This document shows, in pieces, positions 35,025 to 43,376 of a stretch of DNA of 44,760 nucleotides. Position numbers and translations under genes: made by a program. The notes beneath the pieces are model-generated. The model was not told the DNA's origin, did no database searches, and saw only the letters and a list, made by a program, of their open reading frames with translations. This stretch comes from an uncultured Pseudoclavibacter sp. (lineage in GTDB: Bacteria; Actinomycetota; Actinomycetes; Actinomycetales; Microbacteriaceae). Where the stretch lies: NCBI GenBank assembly GCA_946221025.1, contig CAMIMS010000011.1:1-44760 (forward strand). The letters run 5' to 3'. Position 1 is the stretch's first letter. Each line of letters begins with the position of its first letter.

Positions 35025-36343
35025 GCACCGCAGCTGTGCAAGAGCGCCCGAACGCGAAGGGCGAGGCGACCACGCCCACTTCGAACACCACGAGCCGCGA
35101 CGACCTCAAGGTCAACCGCAGCTGGAAGACGCCCATCTCGCTGACGATCTTCGGCCTGCTGTCGCTGATCGCGTTCGGCCTGGGCGTTGATGGCGGCGCG
35201 ATCAGCCGCATTGACCTGAACAGCCAGGGCGTGCCGATGGAGCTCGCGCCCATTGAGGTGCCCACGATGGTCACGAACATCGTGCTGAGCGTGCTCATGC
35301 TCATCCTCGCGGGCGTCTCGTACTGGTACGCCGCGCGCGGCGCGAAAACGCCGACCTGGATGCTGATCGTCTTTGGCGTGCTCTTCCTGACCGCGCTCAT
35401 CGTCTTCGTCGGCGCGAACGCGAATGTGCCGCTCACGTGGCTGCTCACCGGAACGCTCGCGCTGTCAACGCCGCTCATCTTCGGTTCGATGGCGGGCCTC
35501 GTATCCGAGCGTGTCGGCGTGGTGAACATCGCCATCGAGGGTCAGCTGCTCGCCGGTGCATTCACCTCGGCGCTGATCGCCTCGATGACGCAATCGGCGT
35601 TCCTCGGCCTGCTCGGCGCGATCGTCGCGGGCATGCTCGTTTCGCTCATCCTCGCCGTGTTCTCGATCCGCTACGTGGTCGAGCAGGTGGTCGTGGGTGT
35701 CGTGATCAACATGCTCGTCACCGGGCTCACCTCGTTCCTGCACGGCAGCGTCATGGCGCGAAGCCCGGGCTTTGCGAACTCGCCGCCGAAGTACCCGAAG
35801 TGGGAGATTCCGTTCCTGTCGGACATCCCGGTAATTGGTCCGCTGCTGTTCGACAACACGCCGATCGTGTACCTCATGCTCATCCTGGTTCCGGCGCTCA
35901 CCTTCGTCGTGTTCCGCACCCGCTGGGGGCTTCGGATGCGCGCGGTGGGTGAGCACCCGAAGGCCGCCGACACGGTGGGCATCAACGTCAACCGCACGCG
36001 TTTTTGGAACGTGATGCTCTCGGGTGCCATTGCCGGTGCCGGTGGATCGTTCTTCACGCTCGGTTCGGTGGGCGCGTTCGGTCAGGAAATGACCGCCGGT
36101 CAGGGATACATCGCCCTCGCTGCGCTCATCTTCGGCCGCTGGCACCCGGTGTACGCGGCGCTCGCGGGGCTGCTGTTCGGCTTCGCGAACAACCTGAAGA
36201 CCCTCGCGAGCCAGGTCGGCGCGCAGATCCCGTCTGAGCTGATGGCGATGATCCCGTACGTGGTCACGGTCCTCGCTGTTGCCGGGTTCGTCGGCCAGTC
36301 GCGCGGACCTGCAGCGGCCGGCACGCCCTACGTGAAGTCGTAG
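35021..36343 (+). CDS. Nucleoside ABC importer permease 2
   Basis: Second permease (440 aa) forming the membrane channel with permease 1. The BPD_transp_2 core is marked by GSMAGLVSERVGVVNIAIEGQLL, YVVEQVVVGVVINMLVTGL and, later, GEHPKAADTVGINVNRTR and GQGYIALAALIFGRWHPVYAAL. The first 130 residues form an extra region with two or three further helices. It begins inside the stop of permease 1 (ATGA) and is followed four bases later by cdd, so import and catabolism are co-expressed. Confidence 0.92.
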   Translation: MSTAAVQERPNAKGEATTPTSNTTSRDDLKVNRSWKTPISLTIFGLLSLIAFGLGVDGGAISRIDLNSQGVPMELAPIEVPTMVTNIVLSVLMLILAGVSYWYAARGAKTPTWMLIVFGVLFLTALIVFVGANANVPLTWLLTGTLALSTPLIFGSMAGLVSERVGVVNIAIEGQLLAGAFTSALIASMTQSAFLGLLGAIVAGMLVSLILAVFSIRYVVEQVVVGVVINMLVTGLTSFLHGSVMARSPGFANSPPKYPKWEIPFLSDIPVIGPLLFDNTPIVYLMLILVPALTFVVFRTRWGLRMRAVGEHPKAADTVGINVNRTRFWNVMLSGAIAGAGGSFFTLGSVGAFGQEMTAGQGYIALAALIFGRWHPVYAALAGLLFGFANNLKTLASQVGAQIPSELMAMIPYVVTVLAVAGFVGQSRGPAAAGTPYVKS

Positions 36344-36347
36344 GCGG

Positions 36348-36788
36348 ATGATGAGCGACACTGCGCCCGAGAACGCACACACTCGCGCCGAGGCCATCGA
36401 CTGGGAGTCGCTTCGCGCGGCCGCACGCGACGCGATGCGTCGCGCCTACGCGCCGTACTCGAACTACCCCGTGGGATGCGCGGCAATCACCACCGACGGC
36501 CGCGTCATCACCGGATGCAATGTCGAGAACGCCTCGTACGGTGTCGGCCTGTGCGCGGAGTGCGCGCTCGTCGGGCAGCTGCACCTCTCGGGCGGCGGGC
36601 ACCTCGTTGCCTTTGCCTGCGTGAACGGTGACGGCGAGACGATCATGCCCTGCGGCCGGTGCCGCCAGCTGCTCTACGAGGCATCCGCCGAGGGCATGCT
36701 GCTCGATACCGTGTCGGGCATCAAGACCATTGACGAGGTGCTGCCGGATGCGTTCGGGCCGCGCCAACTGGAGGAGTACCGCTCGTGA
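36348..36788 (+). CDS. cdd: Cytidine deaminase
   Basis: Deaminates cytidine and deoxycytidine to uridine and deoxyuridine. The zinc site is of the tetrameric type: Cys and catalytic Glu in GLCAECAL, then PCGRCRQLL with the other two Cys ligands. YAPYSNYPVGCAAITTDG and GCNVENASYG are family hallmarks. Two consecutive ATG codons (36348, 36351) could serve as start. It overlaps deoA by 4 bases. Confidence 0.95.
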   Translation: MMSDTAPENAHTRAEAIDWESLRAAARDAMRRAYAPYSNYPVGCAAITTDGRVITGCNVENASYGVGLCAECALVGQLHLSGGGHLVAFACVNGDGETIMPCGRCRQLLYEASAEGMLLDTVSGIKTIDEVLPDAFGPRQLEEYRS

Positions 36789-38086
36789 GCACACCTGAGC
36801 CGTTCGATGTCGTTGACCTCATCCGCACCAAGCGCGACCGGGGCGAGCTGTCGACCGAAGAGATCTCGTGGCTCGCGTCGCGCTACGCCTCGGGCGTTGT
36901 CGCGGATGAACAGATGGCGGCGATGGCGATGGCCATTTTCTTGAACGGGATGAGCCGCCGCGAGATTCGCGACCTCACGATGGCCATGATCGACACGGGC
37001 TCGCGCATGGACTTCTCGTCGCTCGGGGTGCCGACGGTCGACAAGCACTCCACCGGCGGCGTTGGCGACAAGATCACGCTGCCGCTCATGCCGCTGGTTG
37101 CCTCCTTCGGCGTCGCGGTGCCGCAGCTGTCGGGCCGTGGCCTCGGGCACACCGGCGGCACCCTCGACAAGCTCGAGTCGATCCCCGGCTGGCGCGCTGA
37201 CCTCGACGGCGAGGAAATGCTTCGCATCATGCGCGAGATCGGCGGTGTGGTGTGCGCGGCGGGCCCGAACCTCGCACCGGCCGACAAGAAGCTGTATGCG
37301 CTCCGCGATGTGACCGGCACGGTCGACTGTGTGCCGCTGATCGCATCCAGCATCATGTCGAAGAAAATCGCCGAGGGTACCGATGCGCTCGTGCTCGACG
37401 TGAAGTTCGGGTCGGGCTCGTTCATGGGCGCGATCGAGCGTTCGCGTGAGCTTGCGGAGGTCATGGTCGCGCTCGGTGAGGATGCGGGTGTTCGCACCTC
37501 GGCGCTGCTGACGAACATGGAGGTGCCGCTCGGGCTCGCGATCGGGAACGCGAACGAGGTTCGCGAGTCGGTCGAGGTGCTCGCGGGCGGTGGCCCGGCC
37601 GATATTCGCGAGCTGACCGTTGAGATCGCGCGCGAGATGCTGCGCCTGTCGGGCCAGCCCGACGCCGATGTCGAGGCGCACCTCGATGGCGGACAGGCGA
37701 TGGATGTGTGGCGCCGCTGGGTTGCCGCGCAGGATGGCGACCCGGATGCGGCCCTGCCCGAGCCGGCCGAGTCAATGCCGGTGACGGCCGACCGCGACGG
37801 TGTGCTCGTCGAGCAGCAGGCGCTTCCGTTCGGTATCGCCGCCTGGCGCCTGGGCGCCGGTCGCGCGCGCAAGGAGGACCCGGTCGTGCACGCGGCGGGC
37901 ATCGACCTCGCGGTCAAGCCCGGCGATGCGGTGAAGAAGGGCGATGTCCTCTTCACCCTGCACGCGAACGACCCGGCGCGCTTTGAGCGTGCGCTGCAGT
38001 CGCTCGAGGGCGCGTACCGCATCGGCGACGAGGGCGACGAGATCCAAAACGGCGGCCCGCTCATCGCCGGCCGCGTTACCGCGTAG
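36785..38086 (+). CDS. deoA: Thymidine phosphorylase
   Basis: Cleaves thymidine or deoxyuridine with phosphate to base and deoxyribose-1-phosphate. The phosphate and substrate loops VDKHSTGGVGDKITLPLMP and SGRGLGHTGGTLDKLESI are intact, as is ALRDVTGTVDC and KIAEGTDALVLDVKFGSG(S). The C-terminal barrel-sandwich domain with DLAVKPGDAVKKGDVLFTLHAND is complete. The GTG start lies within the end of cdd. Last gene of the operon before the accessory insert. Confidence 0.95.
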   Translation: MSTPEPFDVVDLIRTKRDRGELSTEEISWLASRYASGVVADEQMAAMAMAIFLNGMSRREIRDLTMAMIDTGSRMDFSSLGVPTVDKHSTGGVGDKITLPLMPLVASFGVAVPQLSGRGLGHTGGTLDKLESIPGWRADLDGEEMLRIMREIGGVVCAAGPNLAPADKKLYALRDVTGTVDCVPLIASSIMSKKIAEGTDALVLDVKFGSGSFMGAIERSRELAEVMVALGEDAGVRTSALLTNMEVPLGLAIGNANEVRESVEVLAGGGPADIRELTVEIAREMLRLSGQPDADVEAHLDGGQAMDVWRRWVAAQDGDPDAALPEPAESMPVTADRDGVLVEQQALPFGIAAWRLGAGRARKEDPVVHAAGIDLAVKPGDAVKKGDVLFTLHANDPARFERALQSLEGAYRIGDEGDEIQNGGPLIAGRVTA

Positions 38087-38123
38087 CCGGTTCGGCCGCT
38101 GTTACGGTCGCGATATGCTGTAG
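38081..38123 (+). promoter_or_regulatory. Relic of a leaderless lipoprotein promoter and start codon
   Basis: Immediately after deoA, TACGGT (38103-38108), six bases and ATG (38115) reproduce the layout seen before the three lipoproteins, especially lipoprotein 3, with which the preceding 20 bases also align. The frame closes at once (ATG CTG TAG), so only the start remains. Confidence 0.35.
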
Positions 38124-38140
38124 TGGCACGCCTGGCTTCG

Positions 38141-38146
38141 TAGACT
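38141..38146 (+). promoter_or_regulatory. Leaderless -10 box of the HipA-like kinase
   Basis: TAGACT lies six bases before the GTG at 38153; no Shine-Dalgarno sequence is present. Confidence 0.55.
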
Positions 38147-38152
38147 CGCGTC

Positions 38153-39097
38153 GTGTCAGGAACTCGTATCGACGTTTCCAGTTGGGAACTCTTAAGAGTG
38201 GAGACGATCGGTGCGTCAGCGAAAGAATGGCTGGTTCCGGCCGGTGGGTCACACACAGATCCCACGCAGCATTGGCTCTTTAAACCTGCGCACTTCCACC
38301 AATCAGGTCACCGCCAGCTCGGCGACTGGACCGAGATGATTGCATCGAGGATCGCGTTACACCTAGACATTCCGGCCGCAATGGCACAACTTGCCCAACG
38401 CGAAGGTGTGCAGGGCGTGCTGATCCGTAACGTGCGACCCGATGGGTATGACATGCATACCGGTCGGCTGGCAATGCTCGATCACCTCGGCATTGGGCTG
38501 AGGCACTCCAGTCAGTCAGGCACGGCCAGCAAAGGTCACACGCTCGAAAACATCCAACTGACTCTCGAGGGACTTGGCGCGCCACCAGAAGCCGCATCCT
38601 GGCGTGATTGCTCCGCCTACGACGCCTTCGTCGGCCATCTCATGTTGGACGCGTTGATCGCAAACCAAGACAGGCATGAACAGAACTGGTCGGTTCTGTT
38701 CTCTCGGTCCGCAGAGAATGCAGCCGATGCCCTGGCTCCGGCATACGACATGGCAGCGAGTCTCGGTTTCCAGCTGACAGATCAAGCGCGCGAGTCGCGA
38801 CTCGAACGGTCAGACGGTATGGAAGCTTTCGCAAGGAAAGGGTATGCTCGACGGTTCGATGGGGACGAGAAGACTTCCCTGGTGTCCTTTGCGGCGCGCG
38901 CGTATCAAGGCTGCACGGACCCAGGTCGGCGCCGTATAGAGCGCTTGCTCGAAGCGATCGCGACGATGGAATTCAACGAGTTCGTCGCCGAGGATCCGAG
39001 CGTGTCGGTGGTCGCTCGTAGGTTCGCGGTATCACTATTGCGGATCAATGGAAGGAGGATCACCGATGACTTTGGTGGCACAGGCTCAGCCAACTAG
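38153..39097 (+). CDS. HipA-like Ser/Thr kinase (HipT-type, without N-terminal domain)
   Basis: A 314-aa protein of the HipA/PI-kinase-like fold. The ATP-binding Lys is likely in HWLFKPA; the catalytic loop is LIANQDRHEQNWSVLF (Asp173, His175, Asn178) and the metal-binding Asp199 is in PAYDMAASLG. The HipA N-terminal subdomain is missing here; a similar module is carried by the next gene instead. By analogy with HipBST systems it may phosphorylate a translation factor or tRNA synthetase, or a defence target; the substrate is unknown. No HipB-like DNA-binding gene is next to it. Base composition is noticeably less GC-rich and codon use less biased than in deoA or add, indicating recent acquisition. 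Confidence 0.78.
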   Translation: MSGTRIDVSSWELLRVETIGASAKEWLVPAGGSHTDPTQHWLFKPAHFHQSGHRQLGDWTEMIASRIALHLDIPAAMAQLAQREGVQGVLIRNVRPDGYDMHTGRLAMLDHLGIGLRHSSQSGTASKGHTLENIQLTLEGLGAPPEAASWRDCSAYDAFVGHLMLDALIANQDRHEQNWSVLFSRSAENAADALAPAYDMAASLGFQLTDQARESRLERSDGMEAFARKGYARRFDGDEKTSLVSFAARAYQGCTDPGRRRIERLLEAIATMEFNEFVAEDPSVSVVARRFAVSLLRINGRRITDDFGGTGSAN

Positions 39098-39863
39098 GAC
39101 CGGCACAGCGAGCAAATTGCTGGTGCTTTGGCAACAACCCAGTACACGCGCGATGGTGCCGATCGGCGTGCTTGGCTTCGATGGGAAGCAGTACTCGTTC
39201 CGGTACCTCGAAGTTGCAGGAACAGACCCCGAGTTCCGACCTCTCCTCGGATTTCGTGACCTTGAGGGGCTTTACACGAGTGACGACCTATTCCCGCTCT
39301 TCCAGGAGCGCGTGCTAGATCCCTCCCGGCCTGACTTCGAACGGGTTATTGAACGACTAGACCTTGATCCGTCAAGGGCTACCCCATGGGAACAGCTAGT
39401 CCGCTTGGGCGGTGCCTCCGAGGGCGACACCCTTCAGGTAACACCGTTTCCATTCGACACTTCAGCCGGTTGGCAATGTCTTGCGTTACTTGCCGGTATT
39501 CGTTACCTAGCTAAGAAGAAAGTAAAAACCAGGCACGGAGTCGCCGAACAGTTCACAGCAGAAGGGCTCGAAGAACATCTGCAGTCGCTGAGGGAGGGTC
39601 AGCGTCTCGAAATCGAGCCGGAGATCGGCAACACATACAATCAGGATGCGCTGCTTGCAGTGACTGCGGATGGGATTCCAGTTGGGTATGTGCCGGACTG
39701 GCTCGCCAGAGTAATGGCTCCAAGGCTGAGGGAAGGCACGCCGATACACGCAGTGGTAGAGCGGCTGAACGATGCCGGTGCAGGTTGGCACCTCCGTCTG
39801 TTAATACGGTTCGTGGCTGCGGAGCCGCTCGCCTCTATAGAACAGGCTATAAATTTCTCGTAG
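39066..39863 (+). CDS. HipA N-terminal-like plus HIRAN domain protein, kinase partner
   Basis: ATG 39066 lies seven bases after AAGGAGG and 32 bases inside the kinase gene, so the two are co-translated. Residues about 15-125 (IGVLGFDGKQYSFRYLEV, FRPLLGFRDLEGLYTSDDLFPLFQERVL) resemble the HipA N-subdomain family of proteins. Residues about 180-260 resemble a HIRAN domain: EPEIGNTYNQDALLAVTADGIPVGYVPDWLA is the conserved core (N-x-Y-N/D-x-A and GYVP). HIRAN domains in helicases such as HLTF bind DNA 3' ends, so a damaged-DNA or nucleic-acid sensor controlling the kinase is plausible. This is inference; no experimental link is known to me. Confidence 0.7.
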   Translation: MTLVAQAQPTRTGTASKLLVLWQQPSTRAMVPIGVLGFDGKQYSFRYLEVAGTDPEFRPLLGFRDLEGLYTSDDLFPLFQERVLDPSRPDFERVIERLDLDPSRATPWEQLVRLGGASEGDTLQVTPFPFDTSAGWQCLALLAGIRYLAKKKVKTRHGVAEQFTAEGLEEHLQSLREGQRLEIEPEIGNTYNQDALLAVTADGIPVGYVPDWLARVMAPRLREGTPIHAVVERLNDAGAGWHLRLLIRFVAAEPLASIEQAINFS

Positions 39864-40037
39864 CTCGGCTAAGGGAGAAATCCAGTGTGGACATCCCGGT
39901 CGATAGTGTCCGAAAAACGGCTGACATTCGTGTTCTCGAAGCTTTCAGCGATCCGTGAGCATCGAATCTCAACCGATTAAGGGCGGCGATTATCATCTGA
40001 AAGTGAATCCGGCTCTACCTTGATTCGGGTGCACTGT

Positions 40038-40043
40038 TAGCCT
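40038..40043 (+). promoter_or_regulatory. Leaderless -10 box of lipoprotein A
   Basis: TAGCCT, six bases, then the ATG at 40050. The 186-base gap 39864-40049 shows no other element. Confidence 0.55.
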
Positions 40044-40049
40044 TGCGGA

Positions 40050-40667
40050 ATGCGAGATACTCAGGAGTCCAGGTTCTGTATCGGCCTGCCCGTGCTGCTG
40101 ACGGTGCTCGCTGGATGTGCTCAGCAACCGACTGAGCAACCTCCGGTGACGGTGACGGTCACGAGCACCGTTCAGGCAACGGCCGAACCGGATGCGTCGC
40201 CTGACGAGCAATCCGCTGATGAGGCTGAAGAGGACAGCGGCCCCGCGCTCGATGTGCACGGCGACCCGAAGCAGGTCTGTTTGCAGCTCATCACGAATGA
40301 AACGGAGCTGATCGAAGGGCACGACCTCAATGCGCAGCAGGGCCATGTACGCCCTACTACCTATGAGGAGGGCTTCTTCAGGGACATTGGTGGAGCCGGT
40401 GTTCTGTGCAAGGTGATGCACTCGACCAGCCTTGCACGATACGAATGGGGCATATTCGAATTGAACGATGGCGATCGGGAACGACTCCTCGCGCTACTCG
40501 GTACCGAGAACATCACCGCGATGGACGAGCAAGATGGTCGAACCGTCCTCGAAGTCTGGATGCGAGCCGGCACCAGCGAAGCCGAGCCCCGATACTTCTC
40601 CGTCGGCGACCGCGACGTGGTCTTCGCAAACGCTTCAGAGGTCTGGGACCACATCATCGATCTCTAA
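40050..40667 (+). CDS. Tandem lipoprotein A, unknown function
   Basis: Signal peptide (CIGLPVLLTVLAGC) with lipobox LAGC, then a Thr/Val- and Glu/Asp-rich tether (VTVTVTSTVQATAEPDASP) and a globular part from about residue 70. The globular part has two Cys (KQVCLQLI, GVLCKVM) that probably pair, WGIFELNDGDRERLLALLG, EQDGRTVLEVW and the ending VFANASEVWDHIIDL. It is paralogous to the two genes after it. No known family was recognised; expected location is the outer face of the membrane. Confidence 0.75.
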   Translation: MRDTQESRFCIGLPVLLTVLAGCAQQPTEQPPVTVTVTSTVQATAEPDASPDEQSADEAEEDSGPALDVHGDPKQVCLQLITNETELIEGHDLNAQQGHVRPTTYEEGFFRDIGGAGVLCKVMHSTSLARYEWGIFELNDGDRERLLALLGTENITAMDEQDGRTVLEVWMRAGTSEAEPRYFSVGDRDVVFANASEVWDHIIDL

Positions 40668-40740
40668 ATCACCGTCCCTCCACGTGGTCGAGCCTGTGCA
40701 ACCTGCGGATGCGCAGCGCTTCGCACACGGGCGGCGCTGT

Positions 40741-40746
40741 TAGCCT
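40741..40746 (+). promoter_or_regulatory. Leaderless -10 box of lipoprotein B
   Basis: TAGCCT, six bases, then the ATG at 40753; identical -10 sequence and spacing to lipoprotein A. Confidence 0.55.
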
Positions 40747-40752
40747 CGCCGT

Positions 40753-41379
40753 ATGCGCGCCACACAGCGGTTCGGAACCTGCATCGGCCTATCTGCGGCC
40801 CTCATCCTGCTGAGCGGATGCGTTCAAGTGCCGGCCGAGCCGGTCGTCACCGAAACGGTCCGCACCACCGTTGAAGAGACCGTGCCGGCTGAGCCTGAGC
40901 AGACCGGTGAGGCCGAGCAGCCCGCCGAAACCTCGGAGCCAGACACCGAATCGCAGCTCAGCGCATCCGGTGACGCCGAGAGCACGTGCATGCGCCTCAT
41001 CGACAACAAGGTCTGGTGGAGCAGCGACGACAAATTCACGTGGCGACAGGGCCACGATGTGCGACCCGGATCGATCAAGGCGACGCTGCTGGATGGCATC
41101 AAGAGCCCCGGCACGGTCTGCGAACTCAAGCGCGCAGGAACGGAACTGACGAGCGACTGGGGGTTTTACGAACTCACCGAGCAAGACCGAATGCGACTCA
41201 CGGACCGCCTGAAGGCGGAACCCGGGCACACCGCCGTCGAGCAGGACGGCCGCACGATCTTCAAGCTCCCGGTCGATCACGCATCCGGTGAGCCCATGTT
41301 CTCGTTCGTTTCGGTCGGCGAGACGAACATGGTGTTCGCGAGCGACAAAGTCGTTTGGGATCGCATTACCGACCTGTAA
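40753..41379 (+). CDS. Tandem lipoprotein B, unknown function
   Basis: Paralogue of A and C. Lipobox LSGC follows GLSAALIL; the tether is VTETVRTTVEETVPAEPEQ. The shared core has STCMRLIDNKVWWSS, FTWRQGHDVRPGS, GTVCELK, WGFYELTEQDRMRL, EQDGRTIFKLP and VVWDRITDL. Its own -10 box and about 85 bases of upstream DNA make it an independent transcription unit. Confidence 0.75.
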   Translation: MRATQRFGTCIGLSAALILLSGCVQVPAEPVVTETVRTTVEETVPAEPEQTGEAEQPAETSEPDTESQLSASGDAESTCMRLIDNKVWWSSDDKFTWRQGHDVRPGSIKATLLDGIKSPGTVCELKRAGTELTSDWGFYELTEQDRMRLTDRLKAEPGHTAVEQDGRTIFKLPVDHASGEPMFSFVSVGETNMVFASDKVVWDRITDL

Positions 41380-41413
41380 CCAGTCATCCGTGGCCGGGTT
41401 TCGGCGCGGTTGT

Positions 41414-41419
41414 TACGCT
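41414..41419 (+). promoter_or_regulatory. Leaderless -10 box of lipoprotein C
   Basis: TACGCT, six bases, then the ATG at 41426. Confidence 0.55.
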
Positions 41420-41425
41420 CGCCGC

Positions 41426-42049
41426 ATGAACACAACGCGGTGGATCGGTTCGGCTCTCGGAATGTCAATGGCGCTCATTGCGCTGAGCGGATGCGCTCAG
41501 CAACCCCAACAGCCCACGGCAACCGAAACAGTGAAAACGACAGTTGAGGCTCCGGCCGATAACGGCAACGACAACGAGAATCCCGACGCCCAGCAGGCAG
41601 GGGCCGAGGAACAGCAGGGCCCGCAACTCAGCGCGAGCGGCGACGGCGAGCAGACCTGCCTCGACCTCGTCGGCGGTAAGCCGTGGTGGAACGAGCGGCA
41701 GGAGTTCAGCTTCACCCAGGGCACCAATGCCCGTCCGAAGGTGTTCCTCCGCGACATGTTCGAGAAATTCAGCAGCCCCGGTGTCGTGTGCCAGGCCGGC
41801 GTTCCCAATAGTGGCGACCTGAACGAGTGGGGCTACTTCGAACTCACTCCCGAAGACCGCGAAGCGGTGCTGAGCGCGATGAAGGGCAAGCCCGGTGTCG
41901 TGCCGAACGAGCAGGAAGGCCGCACCGTGTACAAGGTGCCAAGCGGCGACGCCGAGACGCCCGAGCGCACCGCTCACATCTCGCTTGGCGAGGACGACAT
42001 GATCTTCGCCACCACGCAGACGGTCTGGGACAACATCATCGACCTGTAG
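41426..42049 (+). CDS. Tandem lipoprotein C, unknown function
   Basis: Third paralogue. Lipobox LSGC follows LGMSMALIA; ATETVKTTVEAPADNGNDN is the tether. The core has QTCLDLVGGKPWWNE, FTQGTNARPKVF, SPGVVCQAG, WGYFELTPEDREAVL, EQEGRTVYKVP and VWDNIIDL. It is closest to B, with the WW and the LSASGD(G/A)E lead-in in common. ATG 41426 is chosen from the lipobox distance and the -10 box; the frame extends further 5' without signal. Confidence 0.78.
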   Translation: MNTTRWIGSALGMSMALIALSGCAQQPQQPTATETVKTTVEAPADNGNDNENPDAQQAGAEEQQGPQLSASGDGEQTCLDLVGGKPWWNERQEFSFTQGTNARPKVFLRDMFEKFSSPGVVCQAGVPNSGDLNEWGYFELTPEDREAVLSAMKGKPGVVPNEQEGRTVYKVPSGDAETPERTAHISLGEDDMIFATTQTVWDNIIDL

Positions 42050-42115
42050 GGCGGCAGCCGCGCTGCTGTGCCAATCGATCGCGACAACGCCCGCGCGGTC
42101 GTTCGGTCACGTGGT

Positions 42116-42163
42116 GATTGCGTCACGCTCGCAACCTGATCGATTGCGAATCGTGACGCAATC
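42116..42163. terminator. Hairpin between lipoprotein C and add
   Basis: GATTGCGTCACG and CGTGACGCAATC (42116-42127, 42152-42163) pair perfectly over 12 bp, with a further TCGCAA/TTGCGA pair inside. It may end lipoprotein C transcription or act as an operator for add. Confidence 0.55.
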
Positions 42164-42191
42164 GCCCCTGCCCACCCCCTCGAGCGGGCGG

Positions 42192-42197
42192 TAGTCT
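42192..42197 (+). promoter_or_regulatory. -10 box of the add operon
   Basis: TAGTCT lies 48 bases before the add start, leaving a short leader that carries the ribosome-binding site AAGGAG (42235-42239 region). Confidence 0.4.
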
Positions 42198-42245
42198 TAA
42201 GGCGCGCGGGGGATCCAATCGGGGTGCGATTCAAAGGAGAATGCG

Positions 42246-43376
42246 GTGCCGCTGTCGAGCGTCGACGTCGATTTCACGTTGCCGGATGGCACTGATATTC
42301 GTCCCCTCCCGAAGGTGTCCCTGCACGACCACCTCGATGGTGGGCTTCGACCGGCGACCATCATCGAGCTCGCAGACGAGATCGGGCTCGAGCTGCCCGA
42401 AACCGAACCGGATGCGCTCGCGAACTGGTTCGTTGCATCCAGCGATTCGGGCAACCTCGTTGACTACCTCCGCACCTTCGAAATCACGACTGCCGTCATG
42501 CAGACCGCGCCGGCCCTCGGGCGCGTGGCGCGCGAATTCGTCGGTGACCTCGTCGCCGATGGCGTTGTGTACGGCGAGATTCGCTGGGCACCCGAGCAGC
42601 ACCTGCAACAGGGCCTGAGCCTGGATGCTGCCGTCGAAGCGGTGCAGGCGGGAATCGAGCAGGGCCTGGATGCCGCCCGCGACGCCGGTGCCACCATCCG
42701 CGTCGGGCAGATTCTCTGCGCGATGCGGCAGGCCGGTGACGGCCGGGAGATCGCCGACCTGGCGCTTCGACACCGAGACCGGGGCGTTGCCGCGTTCGAC
42801 ATCGCCGGGCCCGAAGAGGGGTTCCCGCCGGCGAACCTTGCCCCAGCGTTCAAGCTGCTCGCGGATGCGTGGATGCCGGTGACCGTGCACGCGGGCGAGG
42901 CCGACGGGCTCGAATCGATACGCGGGGCGCTGCGCGATGCCGGGGCGGTTCGCCTCGGGCACGGCGTTCGCATCGCCGACGACCTGGAGCTTCGCGAACG
43001 CGGCAACGAGGGCACGAGCGTGGCCATGGGCCCGCTCGCGCAGTGGGTGAAAGACCGCCGCATCCCGCTCGAGGTCGCTCCCACATCCAATGTGCATACC
43101 CGCGCATTTGAACGCTGGGGGAGTGACCTCGCCGACCACCCCTTCGACATGCTCTACCAGCTCGGGTTCACCGTCACCGTCAACCCCGACAACCGGTTGC
43201 AAAGCGGCACGAGCGTTACCCGAGAGCTGAGCCTGCTCGCGGATGCGTTCGACTACGACCTCGACGACCTCGAAACGTTCCAGTACAACGCCGCCGACGC
43301 CGCCTTCCTCCCGCTCGAAGATCGCGAGGAACTCGCGGACCTGATCGCTGAGGGGTTCGAGGAGGCGGCGCGATGA
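42246..43376 (+). CDS. add: Adenosine deaminase
   Basis: Converts adenosine and deoxyadenosine to inosine forms. Zinc and catalytic residues are visible: LHDHLDGGLRP (HxH), HAGEADG (His and catalytic Glu), LGHGVRI and the late NPDNRLQSGT (Asp). The GTG start has AAGGAG six bases upstream. The 376-aa length is normal. It belongs functionally with cdd and deoA but is separated from them by the 4-kb insert. Confidence 0.95.
   Translation: MPLSSVDVDFTLPDGTDIRPLPKVSLHDHLDGGLRPATIIELADEIGLELPETEPDALANWFVASSDSGNLVDYLRTFEITTAVMQTAPALGRVAREFVGDLVADGVVYGEIRWAPEQHLQQGLSLDAAVEAVQAGIEQGLDAARDAGATIRVGQILCAMRQAGDGREIADLALRHRDRGVAAFDIAGPEEGFPPANLAPAFKLLADAWMPVTVHAGEADGLESIRGALRDAGAVRLGHGVRIADDLELRERGNEGTSVAMGPLAQWVKDRRIPLEVAPTSNVHTRAFERWGSDLADHPFDMLYQLGFTVTVNPDNRLQSGTSVTRELSLLADAFDYDLDDLETFQYNAADAAFLPLEDREELADLIAEGFEEAAR

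Noticed and set aside
38153..39863. Classical HipAB toxin-antitoxin operon
   Set aside because: No HipB-like helix-turn-helix gene is present, and the second gene is HipA-N/HIRAN-like rather than a DNA-binding antitoxin.
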